From the NCBI RefSeq assembly GCF_963855985.1, contig NC_087090.1:10848501-10912500 (forward strand): a stretch of 64,000 bases of DNA, written 5' to 3'. This stretch comes from Ostrinia nubilalis (lineage: Eukaryota; Arthropoda; Insecta; Lepidoptera; Crambidae). A program made the position numbers and the translations under genes. Below, in pieces: positions 55,609 to 64,000 of this stretch; position 1 is the stretch's first letter; each line of letters opens with the position of its first letter. The notes beneath the pieces were generated by a model. The model searched no databases and was not told the origin of the DNA. It saw only the letters and a program-made list of their open reading frames with translations.

Positions 55609-58600
55609 ATGGATTTAGTAAACGATAATTTAGATTTTGTAAAGTTAATCATCAAAGGACACGATGAAAATATAACGCCTCACAAAATAGCAGTCGTGGC
55701 ATTTATACGGGAGTATGGGCTTCTAAAAGTCGAAGGTAAAAATAAAACATTGATTCCGTAACATGCGTTACTGTTATATAGTTTCAGCCCTATAACATCC
55801 AATGCTGGACAGAGGCCTCCCCCAAGGCTTTCCAGCTTCCACAATGACCGATCTTACGCTGTCCGTATTGTGCTTCCAAGTTGCATAAATACGTAACAAT
55901 GCATTTGTCGGAATAAGTATTTAGCCGGCTTCAGAAGCGCAATTTATGTCTTTCTTTGATGCTAAAATACCTAAGAGTTTATATATTTCTGCATCTAGAA
56001 GCCTTTACGAAGAACACATGCCCACCAATCATTTTATCCTCAATGGTTTCAGGCCTGTCTTGTTTAATTTAAAAAAAAAATCTAAGATCCTCTTCTGTAA
56101 GGCATAATCTTAGGCATAGTCACTAAATAAAATTGTGGTCTAACTAATTTGTGAATTTCTGTTTTAGAGAAACAAAAAATTGATTGTATTGTTGCTCCTA
56201 AATATAGAAAAGATTTCTGTATTTTGGCATTGAAATTAATTCAGGTATGTAAAATTATTTTATGAATTTATTGTGGTATGCTATGACTATATGTATTGAT
56301 TGCCCTGTAAAATTATATGAAATACAATTGGATTATTATTATACTCATGACTGCACACAATTAAAGATAAACAGTTATTTTTTTCATGAAAAGTTTCACT
56401 CACAAACTATTTGTTATTCTTGTTCTTGTATGAAAATAATGTTTACAGTGTCCTGATATGGAATTTAAAGAATTAGAAACTCTTCTAACTGATGGCAGGT
56501 ACAATTTGTTGAGCGTTCACCTGCAGAATTTTTGTGTTCGACTACAAAATATTTATGTTAATGGCATTAGCGCACTTATGGATTGTGTTACGTCCACAAT
56601 TGACAAATTGATGATTGAACAGAATGAAACTAATCCATGTGTTATAACCAGATACAGTGTTTTAGGTAAGTAGATATGATATTAGAAATTGTTGAGGTTA
56701 ATTCCTTTAAAACCATTTTAAGTTACATATTTAATTGACAACCAAAACTAGTGCAGTAACTTACTTTAACATTATACAGTGTGAGTCACGTTAAAGTGTA
56801 CATATGAAAATAGATGAAACTAGACCTATTTTTATCGACAAAAAAGAGGTCAAAATTTGTTTGATATTTTTTTTTAATTTTTTATCGAATTTTTTTTCTT
56901 CCAATTACTTATTGTAAAGAAAACGTAATAACTTTTAAACTAAGCGGTATATCATGATAAAATAAAAACAGTAATAATGCTAAATAACAGGCAATACTAA
57001 AAAAATACATAAAATACACAAAAAATGCCAACAAATAATAAAAAATGAGACTTTTTGAAAAAAATCTGCTTAAAAATTCGTATTTTTTTGGTTATTTGAT
57101 AAATTTCTCAAAAAAATGTCCCTATAACCGGTGCTTTTTATTACTTTGTATTATTCTCTATCGTATTACCTTCGTAAAACCAAAAATCGCATGTCTCTAT
57201 CCCTATCAGAACGTTTGCAATTATTGTTTGAACTATGCCTCTCCGGGCGCGCCATTCAACGCTTCGTTAACAACGAAACTGAAAATGGCTCTAAATTTGT
57301 AATTTTGATAAAGACAAGTTAGATTTCAAATAAAAACAAAAGATTTCGAAGTAAAATAAGCATTTTAGTTAAAATTAAAATTGTCTCTACCTGTAGCGGA
57401 GAATAATGTTGTGGCAAGCCTTTGTTCAAACGATCATAGCAAATGTTGTGATAGGGATTGAGACATGCGATTTTTGGTTTTACAAAGATAATACGATAGA
57501 GAATAATACAAAGTAATAAAAACCACCTGTTATAGGGACATTTTTTTGAGAAATTTATCAAATAACCAAAAAAATACGAATTTTTAAGCAGATTTTTTTC
57601 AAAAAGTCTCATTTTTTATTATTTGTTGGCATTTTCTGGGTAGTTTATGTATTTTTTCAGTATCGCCTGTTATTTAGCATTATTACTGTTTTTATTTTAT
57701 CAGGATATACCGCTTAGTTTAAAAGTTATTACGTTTTCTTTACAATAAGTAATTGGAAGAAAAAAAATTCGATAAAAAATTAAAAAAAAAATCTCAAAAA
57801 AATTTTGACCTCTTTTTTGTCGATAAAAATAGGTCTAGTTTCATCTATTTTCATATGTACACTTTAACGTGACTCACACTGTATAGTTGTAATACCCATA
57901 ACACATTATTGTTACTTTTTTTTTACTTTCAGGATTTTACTTGAGAAGAATACTATTGCACTTGGACAAACTCAGTTTTACACAAGTGGTATCACTGTAC
58001 AAATCATTTTGCTTGTATTACCAAAGAGGTAGACCTGGTTTAATGATGAGATCCTTGAGTAAAGAGGTAATAATATTCACTTTAAAAATATCATAAGGTA
58101 CCTATACTGAATTAAGTAATTAATTAATTTGTGCACATGAATACAACTGTATTGGGCTAGGTATTTTCTATGTGTATTAGGTATGTATTTTTTATTATTA
58201 TTCATTATGTAAGTAATTTTCAGAAACTCAACAACATGGAACCCCAAGGTCCCACTTCAACATCACCAGCATTGTCTGAAGAAGCTAAACCTACTGAACT
58301 GTCTATGAAAATGAATATTATTGACAGAGACAAGTAAGTTTTTAATTTATATGACCTCACCTATATTCATCTCAGCCTACTAATCTTACTAATATTATAA
58401 ATGCGAAAGTTTGGATGTCTGGATGTCTGAATGTTTGTTATTCATTCACGCAAAAACTACTGAACGGATTTTGATGAAACTTTACAGTATTATTGTTTAT
58501 AACCCAGAATAACATATAGGCTATAATTTATGACGATCTGTCACAGACTCAATTTCACGCGTGTGAAGCCGCGGGGAAAAGCTAGTGTATTATAAGTAAT

Positions 58601-61600
58601 CATATTATTTTAAGTGGTTTAAGTGGTGATATGTACCAAAAGATTAATGGCAATTTATGTTGAAATATTTCAGCAGTTTTGAAGAGTGTCAATGGTCAAG
58701 AAAGCAAGCTGAATTATTTACGGCGCAACAGGCCAATTTGCTCCAAATCAACGAAAGAAAAGCAATGCCACCTCGCCAGTTACAGAAAACTATTTTGCAG
58801 ATCATAAATGATATACCAGAATATCCAGACATTGTAAGTCTTTAATTCCAACAGTATTAAACTTGAAAGTGCATTATTTAAAACTAGTTTTTTCAGTAAT
58901 GATTGATTTTATTTGTAAAAATATTTTATAACTTTTCAGCACTTCCTTAGTTTTCTAAACTGTATAAGAATGAAGGAATTCTGTGGGGCTCAAGCTTCTC
59001 TGTACAACTGTTTCGATCGCTCGGTACTAAGCGTGTATGGCGGTAGTAACTGTAACGACAGGAACAAGAATTTTCGATATGCTGCTTTGAACCGCGCCGC
59101 CATGCACACTCAATTTGGGCATATGTAAGTGTTGTAACGCTGGCGAGAACTGGATTATGATAATGCAGTTGTCGCCACGCGAGTCTTGTTTATAATAATA
59201 ACAGTTTTCCTTCCCAAAATCACACCATCACAAATCACTGCTGTGATGATACAATTTGAAGTGATAAATTAAAGTTCAAAATCAGGATTGTAATCTTGAG
59301 CTGTTACTACCAACAAACCACATGATAGTAGCAATAAATTATTGGGGGCGTTTCGCGGAAAAAAGCGCTTGGAAGCAAAATGGCGATCGCCAAGCGGCAA
59401 GCGCTGTCACAGTTAGCAAACACTATTGAAGTGTCCTTGCCGAAAACTGCCGTAGCGATTGGGATTTTGCGAGAGCTTTTTTCTGGGAAACGCACCCATT
59501 GTGTTGTACAAATGAGGGCTATCGTTTTTATACTTAACAGTTGGCACCCCTGGCGATTGACAGGACCTTACTCTACAGTGGCGCCATCTTGATGAGTGCA
59601 AATGCGATAGTCCTCCTACCACTTTAGCGCTCACCAGTTGGTGCCACTGTCTTCGCTACTAGCAAGTGACAGGACCTTACTCTACAGTGGCGCCAACTGG
59701 TGAGCGCTAAAACGATAGCCCTCATTAGGTCGGTAGCAATGGAGGGAGTTCGCGAGGCGCTGGCTGCTGCGCAAGAGGCGGGCGACGGCGCGTGCTTAGC
59801 GCATGCGGCGGCGTGGGGCGCCTTAGCGGGCGGGCGCGCGCGGCGGGCGGCGCTGCTGGCCCGAGTGCCGCGCGCGCCGCGAGTGGCCGCCGCCGCCGCG
59901 CAACTGATGGCCCAACACGCGGCCGTCAACGGCGCCAGGCCCTCCGAGGTCTTCCAGGTCGGTTCCACAGCCGCCCAGCGGCAGTGCTGGCGCGAATGTA
60001 CGTAGCAGCTTATTTGTGGTACATTTTTGTTTTTTTTGCAGTTTTTTTTCCGCACGGCTTGTGCCTTCTGTGTGCTATAGTCAGGTCGCCGAGCACGTAT
60101 AATTTTGTCCAATGATCCTAAGCTACCCATCCTTATCGCTCGCGCGTAATTATATTGCTGTCGCGACTGTGCGACGGGCGCCCGCAGTAAGTGTGCGAGT
60201 GGGATCATTGGACAAAATTCTACGTGCTCGGAGACCGGGCTTTACGAGGGTATACTGAAACTGTTTTTTAATCTGTGATCGCAGTACCTCGAGCGCGAGT
60301 AACTCTCGTAATCGTAGTCCTTAGACGAAGCGGCGCTGTTCTGGTTATCATACAAATTAATACGATTACCATATCATAACGAGAACGATATTTATTCGTG
60401 CTCAATGTACAGACGACATCTAAAATATTAATTCAGTGTCGATCACAGATTTTATAAGGTTTCTGTATGCCTAGATTGTGTAGAAGATCAGTGTTAATAC
60501 CTTGACGATCGCAAGCTGCTCGTATAATATTTTTTCTAACAAGACTTTCGATTGTCGAAGTATTAACTCGTGTTCATGTCATTCGTGAATTTTTTTGTCA
60601 CCATCTACATTGACATATTTTTCCCCTAGCAAAAACAAACAAACGTGATGAGACGTTACGCCTTGTAAATAGGAAGGACAGTCAAATTAAAAAAAAACTG
60701 CTTTGTAGTTAATGATTAGAAGGAGACACTTATTATTTACTCTTAATAATACTTAAGCCGTGTGGTGACGGCAGAGTAGAATACATTTGTCACCAACCCC
60801 TACTCTTACCACGGGGTCGTAAGAGGAGACTTAGGGACTACACATCAAACAGAGAACGGGCAGCAACGCTCTCTGAAAAACATCAATCTTTTAAACTGCG
60901 ATCTCCAACCCACCTGCCAAGCGTGGGGATTATGGCAAAACCCTCCACCATAATGGAGGAGGCTCATAGTCCAGCAGTGGACTGTAAAGAGCTGTTGATG
61001 ATGATGATGATTATTTACTCAGAAAATTGAACAATACATTACCAGGCTGGTGGGGGAAGCCTGACGTTTGCATATTTCTCCTTTAGTCATCTAGTACGAC
61101 ATCCATAATAAGCTTTTTAGCATTTAAATTCATTTTTACCTTTTTCAAAAACACTAGTTGTGGCATCATCCACATCATTTACAGCAATTCTATTTAGCGC
61201 TATAAAAATCGGACACTCGTAGTCTTTCTACATTTCTACGGTTTTTTTATTGCATTTATACATGACATTTATTGTAATAAATTAGCCATTTTATTTCTTA
61301 GCTCAAAGCATCTGAACTCCATTATTTAAATTTATAGTTAAATTAGTTAATTTACTATTAATTTCATTATATATATTTTTTTTTAAATATATTTACATCA
61401 ACTACTTCTAATAATAAACTGAAAGACCAGGATGTGGAGTCACCGCTGGATTCTCCTTAAAAGGTACCATGGAGTTCACAATTCCCATTTTTGGTAGTCT
61501 TGGTTGTTACTTAATCTATAAGCTCCTTTAAAACTTATTTCTCAAAACGTAAGTAAGCGAGTGGAAAGATCCAGTGCGCACGTATTTCGGAATAAGGTCT

Positions 61601-64000
61601 CGGCCGGGTTCACTTGATGGAAGTTAATGTGAAAATGTGGCACAGTACAATGTGGATGGAAACAAAAATGTGTCACCTTGTATAAAGCAAATGCGAAGTT
61701 TTTTACAGCTTAGTTTAGAGCTAGTTTCTGTGGGGCTTTCGGCGAATATAATTTTTTGCTTTGTGAAGACAAAAAAATTACATTCGCCCAGCACTGCCTT
61801 CTAGTTCTTTCTTGTGAACTGTCAGATATATCAGCCGTGTTTAGATTGCTCGTCATTCGCAGATCATCACTAAGGGGGATTCGTTGAACTACTTGCATTC
61901 CATGACTGACTTAACTTTGGCGGGCTTGGCTAACACGGCGGCACTGTGGGCTCTGTATGGGAAAACGGAGATGGCGTCTGTGAGCTGCCAGCTGCTTCTC
62001 AATTTGAATACTAGTGAGTATTTATTCTAATTTAAAGTTCGTATCTGGAGGCCTTCGCTAAAATTTACGATGTGCCTAAGGAGGAACAAAAATTATCGAT
62101 TGAAAATAATAGTTCTTTGCAAAGAACATTCGGTTTTGATTATGTAAGATTAATTTTATGAATATTTTTTCCATTATGTGTGATTGACTATTCGTAATGC
62201 TAGTTGTGTTCTTAGTTTTTTATGTCAATTACAGAGTGCAACGTGGGCAGCAGCAGCGTGTGGCACTGGACGGAGTCGATGGCGACCGCGTGCGCCGGGC
62301 TCGTGGTGACGGCGGCGTGGCGGGGGGAGCCCGCGCTGGCCGCCGCGCTCGCCTCGCACCTGCAGCACCCGCGCCTGCTGGCCGTCGCCGCGCGCAACCA
62401 CGCCGCCGCCGCGCTCATGGCAGGTCAGTGACCCGCGCTCGCTCGCACCTGCAGCACCCGCGCCTGCTGGCCGTCGCCGCGCGCAACCACGCCGCCGCCG
62501 CGCTCATGGCAGGTCAGTGACCCGCGCTCGCTCGCACCTGCAGCACCCGCGCCTGCTGGCCGTCGCCGCGCGCAACCACGCCGCCGCCGCGCTCATGGCA
62601 GGTCAGTGACCCGCGCTCGCTCGCACCTGCAGCACCCGCGCCTGCTGGCCGTCGCCGCGCGCAACCACGCCGCCGCCGCGCTCATGGCAGGTCAGTGACC
62701 CGCGCTCGCTCGCACCTGCAGCACCCGCGCCTGCTGGCCGTCGCCGCGCGCAACCACGCCGCCGCCGCGCTCATGGCAGGTCAGTGACCCGCGCTCGCTC
62801 GCACCTGCAGCACCCGCGCCTGCTGGCCGTCGCCGCGCGCAACCACGCCGCCGCCGCGCTCATGGCAGGTCAGTGACCCGCGCTCGCTCGCACCTGCAGC
62901 ACCCGCGCCTGCTGGCCGTCGCCGCGCGCAACCACGCCGCCGCCGCGCTCATGGCAGGTCAGTGACCCGCGCTCGCTCGCACCTGCAGCACCCGCGCCTG
63001 CTGGCCGTCGCCGCGCGCAACCACGCCGCCGCCGCGCTCATGGCAGGTCAGTGACCCGCGCTCGCTCGCACCTGCAGCACCCGCGCCTGCTGGCCGTCGC
63101 CGCGCGCAACCACGCCGCCGCCGCGCTCATGGCAGGTCAGTGACCCGCGCTCGCCTCGCACCTGCAGCACCCGCGCCTGCTGGCCGTCGCCGCGCGCAAC
63201 CACGCCGCCGCCGCGCTCATGGCAGGTCAGTGACCCGCGCTCGCCTCGCACCTGCAGCACCCGCGCCTGCTGGCCGTCGCCGCGCGCAACCACGCCGCCG
63301 CCGCGCTCATGGCAGGTCAGTGACCCGCGCTCGCCTCGCACCTGCAGCACCCGCGCCTGCTGGCCGTCGCCGCGCGCAACCACGCCGCCGCCGCGCTCAT
63401 GGCAGGTCAGTGACCCGCGCTCGCTCGCACCTGCAGCACCCGCGCCTGCTGGCCGTCGCCGCGCGCAACCACGCCGCCGCCGCGCTCATGGCAGGTCAGT
63501 GACCCGCGCTCGCTCGCACCTGCAGCACCCGCGCCTGCTGGCCGTCGCCGCGCGCAACCACGCCGCCGCCGCGCTCATGGCAGGTCAGTGACCCGCGCTC
63601 GCCTCGCACGTGCCCGACAGGGTCCATAATTGTATCTTACCTTACCAACACCTTTTGTAAACATTATGGAAGCAATAAACTATTGAGTATTGAATTATGA
63701 TAGAAAGGTTGTAAATTGCTCTAAATTTTCTTTGCATAATCAACCGTTCTCCGATCCGAATGTAATTTTCACAATAAATATTTTCAATTTTTCAGGAAAA
63801 TGGGAAGAAGCAGAACAAAGCATCAGACAGTTGGCATCATCCGACAGATGGGAAAGTCAATTACTGAAAGCCGAAATGTATTTCCTAAAAGGAGACTCGA
63901 CTGAGGCGCTTGAATCTCTTCACGACATTTTAGATTTCTGCAAGACAGAAGACGACAGCTTACACTACATGTCTTTAAAACTGAAGGCTATGATTCTTAT
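55609..64000 (+). CDS. ANAPC5: Anaphase-promoting complex subunit 5, 5' eleven exons (partial)
   Basis: Exons 55,609-55,735, 56,168-56,244, 56,449-56,665, 57,933-58,066, 58,224-58,333, 58,674-58,833, 58,940-59,124, 59,729-59,957, 61,863-62,013, 62,235-62,423 and 63,796-64,000 join in phase. They give about 594 residues (human 755), and the gene continues beyond the window. Recognisable blocks: HKIAVVAFIREYGL, YLRRILLHLDKLSFTQVVSL, the HFLSFLNCIRMKEFCGAQAS helix, RYAALNRAAMHTQFGH, then TPR-like helices including WALYGKTEMASVSCQLLL and KWEEAEQSIRQL. It is a TPR scaffold subunit of the APC/C ubiquitin ligase. Exons 8 and 10 are extremely GC/Ala-rich compared with the others. The exon 8 donor (CAG|GTCGGT) and exon 10 donor (CAG... 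G|GTCAGT) are weaker than the rest. The exon 10 end is amplified in tandem. Confidence 0.92.
55798..55880 (-). repeat. RTE-type LINE 3' tail, inverted, ANAPC5 intron 1
   Basis: On the minus strand it reads GGGGGAGGCCTCTGTCCAGC followed by ATTGGATGTTAT. Upstream is the GGAAGCTGGAAAGCC lead-in typical of the RTE-like C-terminus. A short 5'-truncated copy. Confidence 0.55.
56777..57881. mobile_element. 1.1-kb near-palindromic Tc1/mariner-type element, ANAPC5 intron 3
   Basis: Termini CAGTGTGAGTCACGTTAAAG and CTTTAACGTGACTCACACTG are perfect, with TA at 56,775-56,776 and 57,882-57,883. The arms extend inward for about 400 bp (e.g. ATGAGACTTTTTGAAAAAAA appears in both), leaving a short unpaired centre near 57,230-57,400. 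The two ORFs on opposite strands are the same arm read twice and are not genes. Confidence 0.88.
58110..58200 (+). repeat. SINE tail fragment in ANAPC5 intron 4
   Basis: TGCACATGAATACAACTGTA followed by TTGGGCTAGGTATTTTCTAT resembles the 3' body of the SINE at 35,060-35,110. The Pol III boxes are missing. Confidence 0.45.
58385..58587 (+). mobile_element. Lep1-like non-autonomous Helitron, ANAPC5 intron 5
   Basis: Starts CTTACTAATATTATAAATGC, includes ACTACTGAACGGATTTTGAT, TTTATAACCCAGAATAACAT and ends GAAGCCGCGGGGAAAAGCTA(G). It is the longest and best conserved copy of this family in the window. Confidence 0.65.
59341..59499. repeat. MITE in ANAPC5 intron 7
   Basis: GGGGGCGTTTCGCGGAAAAA at the left pairs with the right end CTTTTTTCTGGGAAACGCAC. 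It is related to the Rbm39 intron 6 MITE by the GGAAAAAAGCGCTTGGAA motif. Confidence 0.65.
59511..59726. repeat. 216-bp foldback MITE abutting the ANAPC5 exon 8 acceptor
   Basis: AATGAGGGCTATCGTTT at 59,511 and its exact complement AAACGATAGCCCTCATT ending at 59,726 define it. Inside are a direct duplication of GACAGGACCTTACTCTACAG and a second inverted pair (AGCGCTCACCAGTTGG / CCAACTGGTGAGCGCT). The acceptor AG (59,727-59,728) follows its last base. Confidence 0.72.
60079..60241. repeat. MITE in ANAPC5 intron 8
   Basis: TCGCCGAGCACGTATAATTT followed by TGTCCAATGATCC pairs with GGATCATTGGACAAAATTCT and ACGTGCTCGGAGACC. A half copy lies at 31,478-31,527 (TCATTGGACAAAATTCTACG). Confidence 0.7.
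60800..61015 (+). repeat. Retroposon 3' end with (GAT)n tail
   Basis: CACGGGGTCGTAAGAGGAGA through ATAATGGAGGAGGCTCATAG and TCCAGCAGTGGACTGTAAAG to a GATGATGATGATGATT tail. The layout is like an RTE/SINE 3' end. No ORF survives. Confidence 0.5.
62421..63600 (+). repeat. 14-copy tandem array duplicating the ANAPC5 exon 10 3' end and its splice donor
   Basis: The string CAGGTCAGTGACCCGCGCTC recurs at 62,421, 62,510, 62,599, 62,688, 62,777, 62,866, 62,955, 63,044, 63,133, 63,223, 63,313, 63,403, 63,492 and 63,581. The period is 89 bp, except three 90-bp units with GCTCGCCTCGC instead of GCTCGCTCGC. Each unit carries the last 75 or so bases of exon 10 (CTGCAGCACCCGCGCC...GCGCTCATGGCAG) plus the donor GTCAGTGA. 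Long ORFs across the array in other frames are by-products of the repeat. Confidence 0.95.

Larger units (their letters stand above)
59958..61862 (+). other. ANAPC5 intron 8
   Basis: 1.9-kb intron holding the MITE at 60,079-60,241 and a retroposon 3' end at about 60,800-61,015; otherwise AT-rich with no ORF of interest. Confidence 0.7.

Noticed and set aside
57045..57612. Two similar ORFs on opposite strands as a gene pair
   Set aside because: They are the two arms of one palindromic transposon.
62197..63502. Long Arg/Ala/Pro-rich ORFs on both strands across the tandem array
   Set aside because: They are periodic translations of the repeat unit in wrong frames. The ANAPC5 frame stops at the first intronic TGA in each unit.
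62421..63600. CRISPR-like direct repeats
   Set aside because: Units are contiguous 89/90-bp copies with no spacers, in a eukaryotic gene.

Overview
This window looks like a moth or butterfly (Lepidoptera) chromosome segment. It holds compact multi-exon animal genes with GT-AG introns, and an unusually dense population of transposable elements, several of which are typical of Lepidoptera (Lep1-like Helitron fragments ending in GCTAG, RTE-type LINE tails carrying CCAGCAGTGGACGTC, tRNA-derived SINEs). There are no prokaryotic operons, no rRNA and no CRISPR array. All exon models below were assembled by eye from splice sites, reading phase and protein-family recognition.

Genes from left to right: exon 1 of a BMP5-8 ligand (gbb/60A, minus), Cwc15 (minus), Rbm39/Caper (plus), a secreted CIA30-domain protein (minus), a FAM210-type mitochondrial membrane protein (minus), PDE12 2'-phosphodiesterase (minus), Sec61 beta (plus), a Frizzled receptor closest to fz (minus), and the first 11 exons of the APC/C subunit ANAPC5 (plus, running off the right edge). 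Three pairs are head-to-head: Cwc15/Rbm39 (both splicing factors), PDE12/Sec61B and fz/ANAPC5.

About half the window is mobile DNA. The largest block, 7,381-24,530, is a nested stack inside the Cwc15-Rbm39 promoter interval. A full-length I-type non-LTR retrotransposon (LINE B, about 5.56 kb without inserts) has its ORF2 cut by two DNA transposons: X (2.3 kb) and a 4.0-kb hAT. The hAT transposase gene is itself cut by a 167-bp MITE. A second full-length I-type LINE (LINE A, 5.27 kb) landed at the poly(A) junction of LINE B. Matching target-site duplications are visible at every layer, and the host ORF frames are conserved across each cut.

A second block, 42,513-49,010, is a 6.5-kb foldback element with arms of 1.5-1.9 kb and an 8-bp duplication. 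It sits about 20-30 bp upstream of the PDE12 start codon and is filled with smaller elements. The intervals 698-1,794 and 33,824-35,007 are TA-flanked DNA transposons carrying many dispersed copies of a short motif, probably transposase-binding sites.

The most unusual host-gene features are in ANAPC5. A 14-copy, 89/90-bp tandem array repeats the end of exon 10 together with its 5' splice site, and the exon 8 acceptor directly follows a MITE. Rbm39 intron 1 contains a candidate 58-bp poison exon that would shift the frame into an immediate stop.
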